Below are positions 35,335-44,153 of a stretch of 64,000 nucleotides of DNA, piece after piece. Location of the stretch: positions 24,369 through 88,368 of the forward strand of contig UBUL01000025.1 in NCBI GenBank assembly GCA_900468625.1, given 5' to 3'. The position numbers were made by a program, and so were the translations under genes. The notes beneath the pieces were generated by a model. The model was not told the origin of the DNA. It was given only the letters and a program-made list of their open reading frames with translations, and ran no database searches. Source of the stretch: Hyphomicrobiales bacterium (GTDB taxonomy: Bacteria; Pseudomonadota; Alphaproteobacteria; Rhizobiales; Rhizobiaceae). Numbering within the stretch: position 1 is the first letter of the stretch; the number at the start of each line of letters is the position of its first letter.

Positions 35335-35367
35335 TACCAGTCTAAACAGGTATCTTGTACCAGTTTA
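35335..35367. promoter_or_regulatory. Repeated TACCAGT operator candidates between the XRE and exporter genes
   Basis: TACCAGTCTA (35335-35344) recurs as TACCAGTTTA (35358-35367), 23 bp apart on the same face. The first also forms an inverted pair with ACAGGTA (35346-35352). The region is the shared promoter of the two divergent genes, so these are candidate binding sites for the XRE regulator. Confidence 0.5.
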
Positions 35368-35419
35368 GCATAGGTGTAGAACGCTGTGGACTGAGTTCTG
35401 GAAATCCTTTGAGGTCCCC

Positions 35420-36874
35420 ATGTCATCCGCACCAATCCGGCTTGGCCAATTCGGCCTGATGATCCTGCTTGCCGGGCAATTGCTGCTGCAGCTCGATTTT
35501 TCCATCATCAATGTCGGCCTTGCCGCCATCTCCGCCTCGCTGCACGCCGGCGAGACCGAACTCGAACTCTTCGTGGCCGCCTATGGCGTCGCCTTTGCCG
35601 TCTGCCTGGCGATGGGCGGCCGCCTTGGCGACAATTTCGGCCGCAGGCGCATGTTCGGCCTTGCCGTCCTGATGTTCTGCCTTGCCTCGCTGCTTTGCGG
35701 GATGGCGACATCAGTCGCCTTTCTCATCATTGCCCGCGCGCTGCAGGGGATTGCGGCCGCACTCATGGTGCCTCAAGTGCTGGCGACGATCCATGTCAGC
35801 CTGACCGGACGCGATCACGCCCGCGCGGTTTCGCTTTACAGCGCGATCGGCGGCATCGCCTTCATCGTCGGCCAGGTTCTCGGCGGATTCCTAATCTCGG
35901 CTGACATCGCCGGTTCCGGCTGGCGCAGCATCTTTTTCATCAATTTGCCGATCTGCATCCTGGTTCTGCTCAGCATGTGGCGCCATGTCCCCGAGACGCG
36001 CGGCCAAGGCAGGGTTCCGGTGGATTGGTCCGGCATGATCACGCTGGCGTTGCTGACGCTCTCGGTCCTGCTGCCGACCGCGCTCGGCCCGTCGCTTCAC
36101 TGGAATTGGCTCTGCCTGCTGGGCTTCGTGCCGATCCTGCCGCTGGCCGCACTCCTCTGGCGCATTGAACGAGCCAAGGAGGCGCGCGGCGCCTTCCCGA
36201 TCCTGCCTCCGTCGCTCACCCGCATCTCCAGCATGCGGTTCGGAGGGCTGATCGCCGCCATCTTCTTCACCTGCTGGAGCGGCTTCATGTTCGTCTTCGC
36301 CCTGACGCTGCAGGCGGGTGCCGGGCTGACACCGCTGCAATCAGGCAATGCCTTGATCGCGCTCGGCGGCTCTTATTTTTTCTCGGCCGCCTTCGTTACG
36401 CGTCGGCTTGCGAACATGCGCCGGGAGCTCATGCTGGCGATGGGCTGCGTGATCCAGATGGCCGGGCTCGCTCTGCTCGTCGTGACGCTCGAAACGGTCT
36501 GGCCGCAACCGGGCGTCATCAACCTCATCCCGTCCACCGTGCTGATCGGCTTCGGTCAGGCCTTGATCGTCAACAGTTTCTACCGGCTTGGGCTAACGGA
36601 CGTGCCGCATGAACATGCCGGCGCGGGCAGCGCCATGCTTGCGACCATGCAGCAGGTTTCGCTTGGCCTCGGACCCGCGATCCTGGGGGCCGTATTTGCG
36701 CAGGTCCTGCAATATTCGAGTGTCTACCTTGCAGCGGGCGTCACCGCCATCGCGGTAGAACTCGGGCTGATGGCCATCCTGCTGATGGCGACGCTTCTGC
36801 GCTTGGCGCGCCAGCGCGCCCTTCCCGAAGAAGCGGTCCAAATCGACGACACGCTGATCGTTGCACCCGAATGA
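35420..36874 (+). CDS. DHA2-type MFS multidrug exporter
   Basis: The 484-residue protein has about 14 hydrophobic segments and the major-facilitator motifs. Motif A-like GGRLGDNFGRRRMFG is near residue 72, DFSIINVGLAAISASLH is the antiporter-type TM1 sequence, and the family glycine-rich helix VGQVLGGFLI is present. DHA2 proteins export toxic organic compounds by proton antiport. The ATG at 35420 follows GAGGTCCCC. It is divergent from, and probably regulated by, the XRE/MmyB regulator. No accessory membrane-fusion gene is linked, unlike the emrAB pair at 50155. Confidence 0.93.
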   Translation: MSSAPIRLGQFGLMILLAGQLLLQLDFSIINVGLAAISASLHAGETELELFVAAYGVAFAVCLAMGGRLGDNFGRRRMFGLAVLMFCLASLLCGMATSVAFLIIARALQGIAAALMVPQVLATIHVSLTGRDHARAVSLYSAIGGIAFIVGQVLGGFLISADIAGSGWRSIFFINLPICILVLLSMWRHVPETRGQGRVPVDWSGMITLALLTLSVLLPTALGPSLHWNWLCLLGFVPILPLAALLWRIERAKEARGAFPILPPSLTRISSMRFGGLIAAIFFTCWSGFMFVFALTLQAGAGLTPLQSGNALIALGGSYFFSAAFVTRRLANMRRELMLAMGCVIQMAGLALLVVTLETVWPQPGVINLIPSTVLIGFGQALIVNSFYRLGLTDVPHEHAGAGSAMLATMQQVSLGLGPAILGAVFAQVLQYSSVYLAAGVTAIAVELGLMAILLMATLLRLARQRALPEEAVQIDDTLIVAPE

Positions 36875-36933
36875 CCGGGCCGGCGGCTCCGCCGGATTTG
36901 GCGCCACGAAATGGCGCAATCGGCCGAACGGAC

Positions 36934-36961
36934 GGTTGAGGCCAGGCATTTGGCCTCAACC
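36934..36961. terminator. Bidirectional hairpin between convergent genes
   Basis: GGTTGAGGCCA and TGGCCTCAACC make an 11-bp stem with a 6-nt loop between the exporter gene (ending 36874, plus) and the minus-strand gene ending at 36979. No U-tract is present. The position fits a shared terminator. Confidence 0.5.
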
Positions 36962-36978
36962 CACATGGAATGGAAGCT

Positions 36979-37599
36979 TCACATGGCGCGTGTACCGGAC
37001 CGACGTCCGGCGCGTTGCGTACGATTCTCGCTCAATGCGCGCTGAAAACCTGTATCGGTTTGCGCGTGGTGGCCGAGGTCGTCGAGAAACGCAGACACAT
37101 CGTGAACGGTGTCGACGACAACGTATCGCAGACCGCCGCCGGCATCGACGGAATCATGGCTGATGCTCACGCCGAAGCCGCCATCCACCTTTCGAAACCA
37201 GGCCGAGCGCCAGCGCGCAAAGCCGGCAGTATCCGATTGATATTCGGCAAGAAGCTGCTTCTGCTGTTCAATTCGCGCAAGGAATGTCGCTATGACATCC
37301 TGTGAACCGGTCTTAGGCCTTTTCGCCTTTTTCGCGATCCATTTTTCCAAAAACTGCGAGCCTGGCGGCAATGCCGCCTCCTGGCCGGAATCCGTGGCGA
37401 CAGCAGGGACAGGATCGGATTGGTCCGGACAGCTTTCGAGAACAGGCGAACCTTCCGGCACCTCCTGCTCTTTTGTCAGATTTTGCCTGAGGTCCGAGGC
37501 AAGTTCGCCCCAGATCGATTTCGCCTGTCCGGCTGGTTTTGCTTTCGTTCGGCGGGAGGTTTTGATTTCCAAGATGAAGGGCTTTGTTTGCTTAGCCAT
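36979..37599 (-). CDS. Hypothetical protein
   Basis: The 206-residue protein has a polar N-terminal half rich in Lys, Gln and Pro (SRRTKAKPAGQAKSIWGELA, SDPVPAVATDSGQEAALP) and a C-terminal folded part (FARWRSAWFRKVDGGFGVSI, GGLRYVVVDTVHDVSAFLDD). Lys/Arg stretches suggest nucleic-acid contact, but no DNA-binding fold is recognised. The ATG at 37599 has only a weak ribosome site. The function is unknown. Confidence 0.6.
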   Translation of the reverse strand: MAKQTKPFILEIKTSRRTKAKPAGQAKSIWGELASDLRQNLTKEQEVPEGSPVLESCPDQSDPVPAVATDSGQEAALPPGSQFLEKWIAKKAKRPKTGSQDVIATFLARIEQQKQLLAEYQSDTAGFARWRSAWFRKVDGGFGVSISHDSVDAGGGLRYVVVDTVHDVSAFLDDLGHHAQTDTGFQRALSENRTQRAGRRSGTRAM

Positions 37600-37980
37600 G
37601 TGCTCGTTTATTCATTAGGTTACGAAATCGCTGTGATGGACGATCTATTCGGACGAGAGGCTTATCTTCTCTGATCTTAAAACTCGTGGCCACAGCCTGC
37701 GATTAATTTCAGCCATTATAGTCAAGAGCCCATACACGAAACCGATCGATAGAGCAAACTCCGCCTGCCCCATCGAAAGCGGACAAAAGCCGCGGTCCGC
37801 CGCGCACTCGATCCCGGGATGCCCTGCGCATTCATCCGGCGCCACTGCGCGTCCGGTAACATTGGCGGATGGGGGTTCGAACCGCGGCTCAGAGGCGATA
37901 GACCTTCTTAACCAAATACAGCGACCAGTATTTTAATGAATCGCACGTATACCTGTGAGTATAAACACAGGGAGATAATA
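37600..37980. other. Intergenic region upstream of a curlin gene
   Basis: It contains the promoter of the curlin gene at 37981. A GTG-started 66-codon minus frame (37645-37845) with one hydrophobic stretch lacks a ribosome site and is not accepted. Confidence 0.45.
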
Positions 37981-38382
37981 ATGAAGAATATAGTTGCAAT
38001 TTCCGCCATGCTTATTGGTAGTCTCTTCGCTCAGGAAAGCTTTGCTGCGGACACCTATATGTCGTCCCCGGCATTCGTGAAGCAGGCGAGCAGTGCCGGC
38101 GTTTCGATGCTGGACACCGCCTCGATCATGAAGCCGGTGCTCGATCTCGTATCAGCCATGCCCACAGCCGATATGCGCCCAACAGCCGGGAATCTGGCGG
38201 ATACGCTGCAGATCGGCCAGTTGAACGTCGCGTCGATCGATCAGACCGGTTCCGGCAACGCAGGCCTTATTCAGCAAGCCGGCAGTATGAACACCGCTTC
38301 GATCACGCAGGTCGGTAACAACCATCAAGCCTTCATCTCGCAACGCGGCAACAACAACGTTGCGATCATCCGCCAACGCTGA
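37981..38382 (+). CDS. Curlin-repeat secreted protein (CsgA/CsgB-like)
   Basis: The 133-residue protein has a signal peptide (MKNIVAISAMLIGSLFAQESFA) and, from about residue 78, three curlin units of the form I-x-Q-x-G-x-x-N-x-A (IDQTGSGNAGLIQQ, ITQVGNNHQAFISQ, RGNNNVAIIRQR). The long middle spacer between leader and repeats is unusual. Such units stack as beta strands in amyloid fibres; with only three it may act as a nucleator or minor subunit. The start is ATG 37981 with GGGAG upstream; a longer frame to 37936 is rejected. It is convergent with the csgF-like operon. Confidence 0.85.
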   Translation: MKNIVAISAMLIGSLFAQESFAADTYMSSPAFVKQASSAGVSMLDTASIMKPVLDLVSAMPTADMRPTAGNLADTLQIGQLNVASIDQTGSGNAGLIQQAGSMNTASITQVGNNHQAFISQRGNNNVAIIRQR

Positions 38383-38403
38383 TTGCTTTGTCAGACAACG
38401 CCG

Positions 38404-38435
38404 AAAGGGAGCGCTGCCTGACAGCGGCTCCCTTT
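38404..38435. terminator. Terminator hairpin between the curlin gene and the csgF-like gene
   Basis: AAAGGGAGCGCTG pairs with CAGCGGCTCCCTTT, with a one-base bulge and 5-nt loop. A TTT run ends the stem on the plus strand, 22 nt after the stop codon. It may terminate transcription in both directions between the convergent curli genes. Confidence 0.7.
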
Positions 38436-38460
38436 AAGCGTCGGTTAAACCTTGGACAGC

Positions 38461-38757
38461 TCAGTTGGTGGGCGTCGTGTTGGTGTTGGTATTAACGTTC
38501 GGCAGGGTCGTCGTCGGCGTCGAGGACGTTGGCGACGTGCTGCCGAAGCTGGGGAAGTCGATGGAGAAGCTCGGGCTGCTCGAGCTCTGGGCAGCCTTGC
38601 CCTGCGCGCTTGCCTGCGACAGCAGCCAGTTTCCGTTCTGCGGATCGCCGCCAAAGGCAGGATTGACCGGCTTGTAGACGAGCTGCGATGCACAAGCAGC
38701 GCCGGCCACCGCCGCGATCATGGCGGTCAGCGCAACAGTATTGATAAGCATACGCAT
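38461..38757 (-). CDS. csgF: CsgF-like curli assembly protein
   Basis: CsgF is an outer-membrane-associated factor that couples CsgG secretion to nucleation by CsgB. The 98-residue protein has a signal peptide (ending GAACAS) and the diagnostic N-terminal block QLVYKPVNPAFGGDPQNGNW, which matches CsgF's FxNPxFGGxPxNG motif. The rest is a Ser/Thr-rich tail (SSTPTTTLPNVNTNTNTTPTN); E. coli CsgF is longer and has an ordered C-terminal half, so this one is truncated or divergent. The start is ATG 38757 with AGGAG 6 nt upstream. It is last in the giant-curlin operon. Confidence 0.8.
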   Translation of the reverse strand: MRMLINTVALTAMIAAVAGAACASQLVYKPVNPAFGGDPQNGNWLLSQASAQGKAAQSSSSPSFSIDFPSFGSTSPTSSTPTTTLPNVNTNTNTTPTN

Positions 38758-38786
38758 AGATATCTCCTTCTATCGCTAGATAATAT

Positions 38787-39422
38787 TTACTTATTTGATT
38801 TGGGAAATACATACATTTTCCCGGGACCGATAACGATGGTCGCATTCGAAAGGCCACTGATACCGACAGGCATCAGGTAACGGCCGCTTCCAGGCGTCTG
38901 GATTGCAACAACCGTGTTGTTGGAGCCGCCGATGTTCAATGCGCCGGCAAGATCGTTGCCGTTCTGAACGTAAGCGACCTGATTGTTGCTGCCGGAAACG
39001 CCGACCAGCTGGAAGTCCCTGTCGCCGTTGATCGCCTGCACCACCGAGTTGTCGTTGCCGCCCTGGACAAGCAGGGCAGCCGAATTATTGCCTGCGACGG
39101 CCTGAACGGCACGATTGTTCACACCGGACTGCTCGATCACGGCAAGGCTGCCGCGGCCGTCGATGCCAGAGGTTGCGTAATTGTTGAGGCCGATCTGCTG
39201 GACGGAGGTCGTCGAGCCGCTGTTGCCGGCAACGAAGGGCTGGATCGGTGCCATCAGTTCGTTGAGGACTGCACCCGCCCTTTGGGAATCCAGAAGTGCA
39301 GGGCTCTGTTGCTCCTGCGGGACAAGGAGATTTTCTGCCCTTGCGATCGATGCAACGGCAAGGGTGGCGGCGATAGCCGCGGCAGTGGCCATCTTGGTAA
39401 TGACGCTCGTTGACCGTTCCAT
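38787..39422 (-). CDS. Curlin-repeat secreted protein (CsgB-like)
   Basis: This 211-residue protein has a signal peptide (ending SIARAEN) and about six curlin-like units, for example VQQIGLNNYATSG, VIEQSGVNNRAVQA, LLVQGGNDNSVVQA and VGVSGSNNQVAYVQ. The units are looser than in the giant protein, and the C-terminus ends VIGPGKMYVFPKSNK. That pattern resembles CsgB nucleators, whose last unit differs. The start is ATG 39422 after AGGTGGAAACCC. It lies between csgH-like (33 nt) and csgF-like (29 nt). Confidence 0.85.
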   Translation of the reverse strand: MERSTSVITKMATAAAIAATLAVASIARAENLLVPQEQQSPALLDSQRAGAVLNELMAPIQPFVAGNSGSTTSVQQIGLNNYATSGIDGRGSLAVIEQSGVNNRAVQAVAGNNSAALLVQGGNDNSVVQAINGDRDFQLVGVSGSNNQVAYVQNGNDLAGALNIGGSNNTVVAIQTPGSGRYLMPVGISGLSNATIVIGPGKMYVFPKSNK

Positions 39423-39455
39423 GGGTTTCCACCTGCTTTCTGGTTCTATCCGTGT

Positions 39456-39878
39456 TCAAAGCTTCGTCGTGGGTGCGGGCAGATCGACGCTATCGCGAAC
39501 GTGGCAGACCGCTTTTCCCGCTTCATCCATGACGTTCATCAGGATTTCGATCCGGGCCGGAAGGTTCAGGCGAACACGCGACGCGCCGATCATGCCGGCT
39601 GTTATGCGGTTGCTCTGCCGCGACTGGCTCGATCCGGCCTCGGACCTCTTGGTAATGCTGAGATCGAAGCTGCCATTGAAATCCGCTGCAGCTTCGATGA
39701 ACGGCACGAGTTCAGCGACGCGATCACCGTCAATGCGGATACCGCATTGGTGAATGCGCGGATCTTCCGAAACGCCCGATATGGTCTGACCGATCATCGA
39801 AGCTGCACCTGAATGTGTGGCGGCAAGAGGCGCGGCAAGGGCGGTCGATATCAATATGACCCGTCTGAAGCCGAACAT
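39456..39878 (-). CDS. csgH: CsgH-type periplasmic curli chaperone (CsgC-like)
   Basis: CsgC/CsgH proteins are small periplasmic chaperones that block premature amyloid formation. The 140-residue protein has a signal peptide (VILISTALAAPLAATHSGAA), two cysteines (HQCGIRIDGD near residue 42 and VCHVRDS near the end), and a beta-sandwich-like pattern (FNGSFDLSITKRSEAG, GASRVRLNLPARIEIL). CsgH is the alphaproteobacterial form first described in Rhizobium. It lies in the operon directly after the giant curlin gene (52 nt). The ATG at 39878 has GGAG 7 nt upstream. Confidence 0.8.
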   Translation of the reverse strand: MFGFRRVILISTALAAPLAATHSGAASMIGQTISGVSEDPRIHQCGIRIDGDRVAELVPFIEAAADFNGSFDLSITKRSEAGSSQSRQSNRITAGMIGASRVRLNLPARIEILMNVMDEAGKAVCHVRDSVDLPAPTTKL

Positions 39879-39930
39879 CTCGTCTCTCCGGAAGGACGGG
39901 ACGCCGCAAGAGCGTCCCGTCCGGTTGCTG

Positions 39931-42615
39931 TTACTTCTGCGACACGAAGGCTACGTTACCGCGGCCGACCTGGACGACAGTCGAGCTATTGCCGTTGCCG
40001 GACTGGCTGACGACCGCCGAGTTTTCGGCGTTGCCAGCACCGATGCCATATTGCAGCACAGCGGAGTTGTTGCCGCTGCCGGGCTGACTGATCCAGGCAT
40101 TGGAGTAGTCGCCTGCCTGGGCGACGAGCGATTTGTTGCCGAGGCCGCCGGATTGATCGACCAGCGCCAGCGAATGGCTGCCGGACTGCAGGATCAACGA
40201 TTGGCTGCCGAAGCTGTTCGACTGGTCGGTGAAGGCCGCGTTATTGTCTCCGCTCTGGATTGTCAGAGCAGCATTGCCAAGACTTGCGACCTGCGTGGTG
40301 GCGGCAAAATTGTCATGGCCCGTCTGGATCGTGCCGGCTGCGGACAGATAGGCATGATCCTGGACCGTAACGGCCTGATCGCCGCCATTCTGGATGGTCA
40401 CGGCCGAGACGCCGACAGATGCGGTCTGGCTCGTAAGAGCCACGTTCTTGTTGCCGAGCTGCACGGTCGCAGCCAAGGCGTCGGCCGTCACGGTCTGGAA
40501 GTTGAACGCAGCATTGTCGTCGCCATTCTGGACGATTGCGGCAGACGAAGCTGTGGTCGCCAGGCTTTGCGCCGGCGCAAGGGCCGGAAGGTTCGACCTG
40601 ACGTCATCGATCGAAGCAGCCGCTGTCGTCGAGCTGCTCGATTGCGTCGTGGTGGTCTGCGGCGGCTTATTGCCGTTTTGAACGCTCGTCGTCGTCTTGA
40701 GCGCGGTCGTCGTCACCTTCGATACGTCGCCCGACAAGGTCACATTGTCGCCGGGGACCACAACTTTACCGACCTGCGAGTTGACGGCGGTATTGTTGTT
40801 GCCGAATTGAGCAACGGTAGCGACCGAATTGCTGGCCGGCGCAGAGCCGGTGCCGGTGGCAGTGATCGGCCCCCATTGATAGGCGGCGGTCGTCGTCGTG
40901 TCCGTCGTCGTCGTTGTCGTCGTGGTATCACCCACGCCGTTCCCTTGCCCATGAATGGTCGATTTGTCGATCTGCGTATTCTGTCTGCTGGAAACCAGAG
41001 CGGGCTGCGTCTGGCCACTCTTGCTCAAGAGATAGCTGGCCGTCTGCGTCTGGCCCTGATTGTTGACGGCGCGGTTACCGTTGCCCTGCTGGATGATGCC
41101 GGCCGTGACATTGGAGCTCTGCGCCTGCTGAACGTTGCCGGCCTGGTTACCCAATCCCTGCTGGGCGATGGAAGCATCAGCGCCGGAAACGTTGTCCTGC
41201 AGGTTGACAGCCGTGTTGAGCCCGCCGGAACCCTGCACGATCGTTGCCTTCGAGCTGTCCATCGCATTGTTCTGGATGTTGGCTGCCTGGTTGGCGGTGC
41301 CGCCCTGGACGATACCAGCCTCGGCGCCATTGGACGCGAACTGGCTGTTAAGGGCCTGACCGCTGTCGCCGGTCTGAACGATCGATGCGCTTGCAGCAGC
41401 GCTTCCAAGCTGGACCGTGCCGGCGTTGTTGTCGTTGCCGGACTGGGTCGTGCTCGCACCGGCGCCATTGCTGCCGGACTGAAGCATGGCGGCCGCGTTG
41501 CGGTTGCCCTTCTGGATTACGACGGACGACATCTTCTGTCCGTTCTGCTGCGTGACGAGGCTGGTGTTGTTGGCCCCATCCTGCAATACGGCGGCACTGG
41601 CGTGATCGACGCCGTTCTGCGAGTTTACGGATGCGTTCTGCGTTCCGGATTGAACGATGGCGCTGCTGGATTCGGTGGTGTTGTTCTGCAGATTTGTAGC
41701 CACGTTGCCGGAGCCGCTCTGAATGACCGAAGCCGAGGTCGGATCGACATTGTTCTGAACGTTGACGGCCTGATTGCCGATGCCGTCTTGAACGATGGCG
41801 GCATTCGCGTCCTGGGAATTGCTCTGGCTGTTCAGGGCGTTGTTGCCCGTGCCGCTCTGAATGATACCGGCGGTATTGCCGTCGCTTCCCTTCTGAAGTG
41901 TGCCGAACTGAGTGTTTGCGGCGACGTTGGAGAAACCGTTCTGCAAAATGGACGCGTTCGAACCCTTCTGGTCCTGCTGGGTGTTGAGTGCGACGTTCAG
42001 CGCGCCGGCCTGCAGGATTGCGGCGAAAGACGCGCCGGAATTGCTGCCGAGCTGGTCGTTCTCGGCAACATTGCCGACAAGCGTGTCGACAGGATTGATC
42101 TGGACGATGCCCGAGTCGTTGCCGCTGTTGCCAGCATCCTGAAGCGTGCGGGCCAGGTTGGCATAACCGCCTTGGAAGATGGCCGCGCGATTGCCGATGC
42201 CGGCCTGCTGGAACTTGTCGACGACGTTCTGCGCACCGAACTGGGCGATACCGGCCGTGTTCTCGCCGCTCTGCAGGAAGTTGTTGCCGACGAAGTTGTT
42301 CTTGCCGAGCTGCATGACACCGAGAACGCTACTGCCCTGCTGCGCGTCCGCCGGCTTGCCGTCGATGAGCGGCAGAAACACGTTGCTGCTGCCGTATTGA
42401 TAGACGAAGCCGCCGTTGGCGCCCGCTTGAGCTTCCGGACCGCCGTTCGGCAACAGGCCCGCCTGGGACAGATAGGCAAAGTTGTGGTCGTCAAGCTGGC
42501 CGATGAAGGCCTCATTGCCCCTGCTTTTGTCGAAATCGGCAGCGGCAGCGCCGCTCGCCAGACCAATGACAGCAACCCCTGCAAGAAGTGCTGCCCGTTT
42601 TGTCGAGAATTTCAT
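39931..42615 (-). CDS. Giant curlin-repeat amyloid protein (~30 repeats)
   Basis: The 894-residue protein has a signal peptide (MKFSTKRAALLAGVAVIGLASG, cleavage near ASGAAAADF) and about 30 curlin units of 20-24 residues, such as ASILQNGFSNVAANTQ, AAIVQDGIGNQAVNVQ and AGTIQTGHDNFAATTQ. E. coli CsgA has five. A block of about 20 units is followed by a Thr-rich spacer (DTTTTTTTTDTTTTAAYQWG), one unit, a second spacer (KPPQTTTTQSSSSTTAAAS) and a block of about 10 units to the C-terminus. It should form a very long amyloid subunit. The start is ATG 42615 with GAGGGAGAAGTCC. It is the first gene of an operon with csgH-like, CsgB-like and csgF-like genes. Confidence 0.88.
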   Translation of the reverse strand: MKFSTKRAALLAGVAVIGLASGAAAADFDKSRGNEAFIGQLDDHNFAYLSQAGLLPNGGPEAQAGANGGFVYQYGSSNVFLPLIDGKPADAQQGSSVLGVMQLGKNNFVGNNFLQSGENTAGIAQFGAQNVVDKFQQAGIGNRAAIFQGGYANLARTLQDAGNSGNDSGIVQINPVDTLVGNVAENDQLGSNSGASFAAILQAGALNVALNTQQDQKGSNASILQNGFSNVAANTQFGTLQKGSDGNTAGIIQSGTGNNALNSQSNSQDANAAIVQDGIGNQAVNVQNNVDPTSASVIQSGSGNVATNLQNNTTESSSAIVQSGTQNASVNSQNGVDHASAAVLQDGANNTSLVTQQNGQKMSSVVIQKGNRNAAAMLQSGSNGAGASTTQSGNDNNAGTVQLGSAAASASIVQTGDSGQALNSQFASNGAEAGIVQGGTANQAANIQNNAMDSSKATIVQGSGGLNTAVNLQDNVSGADASIAQQGLGNQAGNVQQAQSSNVTAGIIQQGNGNRAVNNQGQTQTASYLLSKSGQTQPALVSSRQNTQIDKSTIHGQGNGVGDTTTTTTTTDTTTTAAYQWGPITATGTGSAPASNSVATVAQFGNNNTAVNSQVGKVVVPGDNVTLSGDVSKVTTTALKTTTSVQNGNKPPQTTTTQSSSSTTAAASIDDVRSNLPALAPAQSLATTASSAAIVQNGDDNAAFNFQTVTADALAATVQLGNKNVALTSQTASVGVSAVTIQNGGDQAVTVQDHAYLSAAGTIQTGHDNFAATTQVASLGNAALTIQSGDNNAAFTDQSNSFGSQSLILQSGSHSLALVDQSGGLGNKSLVAQAGDYSNAWISQPGSGNNSAVLQYGIGAGNAENSAVVSQSGNGNSSTVVQVGRGNVAFVSQK

Positions 42616-42965
42616 GGACTTCTCCCTCATAAGCTGGAGCGGCGAGATCAGGCGCCAGGCTCCAAACATCAAAGCGTTAACGATCCGTTTACTACCACTC
42701 TGAAATGTATCTTCGCAAGGCGACAAAGAATAAGAAATAATAAATAGTTAACTGCGGAAATATTATACCCAAAAATGAGCTTCTAATTTCCCTAATAGCT
42801 GAAGGAAGAAACTGAATTTTAGAAAACTATATTATGAACATCGCGGAATATGCCCGAATAATACGCATAAAAAGGCACTGTCGAACCTCGTGATTCGACA
42901 GCACCTTGATCTGAAGACAGTATTCAAATCAGCTTTAAATTGTATTCCCGAATCGGTCGGGCCGG
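42616..42965. other. Intergenic region upstream of the giant curlin gene
   Basis: It holds the csgG terminator at 42869-42907 and an A+T-rich stretch (42720-42870) that probably carries the giant curlin promoter. No gene was found. Confidence 0.5.
42869..42907 (-). terminator. Intrinsic terminator of the csgG-like gene
   Basis: On the minus strand AAGG-TG-CTGTCGAA pairs with TTCGACAG-TG-CCTT, with a 2-nt internal loop and an 8-nt apical loop. It is followed by a U-run (CCTTTTTAT). It ends about 60 nt after the csgG stop. Confidence 0.75.
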
Positions 42966-43814
42966 TCACGAACCGGACAGCGGCATATCGCGATACTTCT
43001 TCTCGAAAGAGGCTATGAAATCCGCCTCCTGGGAACGATCCCTCAGATGCCATAGACCCTGCTTCACGCCGTCAACGGCCAGGGAAACGACTGCAAGCTC
43101 GATGCCCTCACGGACAGCAAGCGCCCCAGGATCATTGCGCGCCTGGCCCAGTTCGATCTCCAGCAATTCATTGGCGGTTGCGAATTTATAGGCGCTGCCC
43201 TTAACCTGAACGGAAAATATCTGTTTCGTCGTCGTCGTCGAAGCCAGGATTTCGCCGGTTTGAACGCTGACCGCACGCAAGCTGACAGTCACCACATCGG
43301 AGCGGTATTGCATATCGCCGCCGATGCCGAGATAGCGCGCGCCGGCACCCCCGGTCAGTTCGTTGGAGTCGTAGCCGACGATCCCCCCTTGCAAGATAAT
43401 CCCGGCGAAACGGACCGGCGGCAGGCCGCTCTTCTGTCCGTAGGACTTCTGAGTGTTTTCAATAAGCGTGCGTTCCTGCACGAGGTTCTTCAGGCCTGAC
43501 CGCTCAACGACGCGAAACCAGTTTCCTTCGCCCGTCTTCTTCAGGACATCGATCAGAATATCTGCGCCGCCCTGAGTTACGGCGCGACTATATTCCGCGA
43601 AGCTGTCATTCGGCTTTGCCTGCCCCGTGAGATCGGGGAAATCGTAAACCGCAACATCGACCGGCATCTCGGCACGCGGCAGTGCGACCACTTTCGCCGT
43701 CGTCTTCGTCGGCGACGTCAGCGCGGCAGCCGGCGTGTCGAGCTTCTGACCGGTCTGACACCCGGCGAGCAGCAGCGTGCCGGCGAGCGATGCAATTACA
43801 AGATGGGCCTTCAT
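42966..43814 (-). CDS. csgG: CsgG-like outer-membrane curli secretion lipoprotein
   Basis: CsgG forms the nonameric outer-membrane channel through which curlins leave the cell. The 282-residue length and the lipobox (LLLAGCQTG) fit. It has the family blocks VAVYDFPDLTGQAKPNDSFAEYSRAVTQGG, GNWFRVVERSGLKNLVQERTLI, ILQGGIVGYDSNELTGGAGARY and VSLRAVSVQTGEILASTTTTKQIFS. The start is ATG 43814 with GGGGGAATC in front. A terminator separates it from the giant curlin operon, so it is transcribed separately. It lies 339 nt downstream of the small secreted gene at 44154. Confidence 0.9.
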   Translation of the reverse strand: MKAHLVIASLAGTLLLAGCQTGQKLDTPAAALTSPTKTTAKVVALPRAEMPVDVAVYDFPDLTGQAKPNDSFAEYSRAVTQGGADILIDVLKKTGEGNWFRVVERSGLKNLVQERTLIENTQKSYGQKSGLPPVRFAGIILQGGIVGYDSNELTGGAGARYLGIGGDMQYRSDVVTVSLRAVSVQTGEILASTTTTKQIFSVQVKGSAYKFATANELLEIELGQARNDPGALAVREGIELAVVSLAVDGVKQGLWHLRDRSQEADFIASFEKKYRDMPLSGS

Positions 43815-44153
43815 GATTCCCCCGAAACTACGCAATGCATCGAAGGCATCAAGGCCACCTTTGAACACTCGCTCTCAAGTAAATTGAAACACGCCTCGCT
43901 TCGCCTTCAATACAAAACAATATCGTTTCGAAAAATGCGAATTCATGGTCCCAATTATGACTTCGACTTAAGAACATATATTCAAACGCAACCGTCTTTC
44001 CCCATCTGCATTACGCGAATAAGCGATGGCGGTGACGTATCACTAATTTTTTGCGATTCCAGAATCTCATTTTTGGGTGCTTTTTTCATTTCAGCACAAA
44101 TGAAGAAGACTACATCACATCTTCCAGAATTTATTTACTGAATAATACTTGGA
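43815..44153. other. Intergenic A+T-rich region upstream of csgG-like
   Basis: The region is low in GC compared with its surroundings and holds no gene. It is the likely promoter region of the csgG-like gene on the minus strand. Confidence 0.5.

Noticed and set aside
37645..37845. GTG-started 66-codon frame with a hydrophobic stretch
   Set aside because: No Shine-Dalgarno sequence; it lies in the curlin promoter gap.
39817..42747. Open plus-strand frame of 976 codons opposite the giant curlin gene
   Set aside because: It is a shadow: the reverse of the repeated Asn/Gln/Gly codons lacks stops. It has no ribosome site, and the minus strand has a signal peptide and true repeats.
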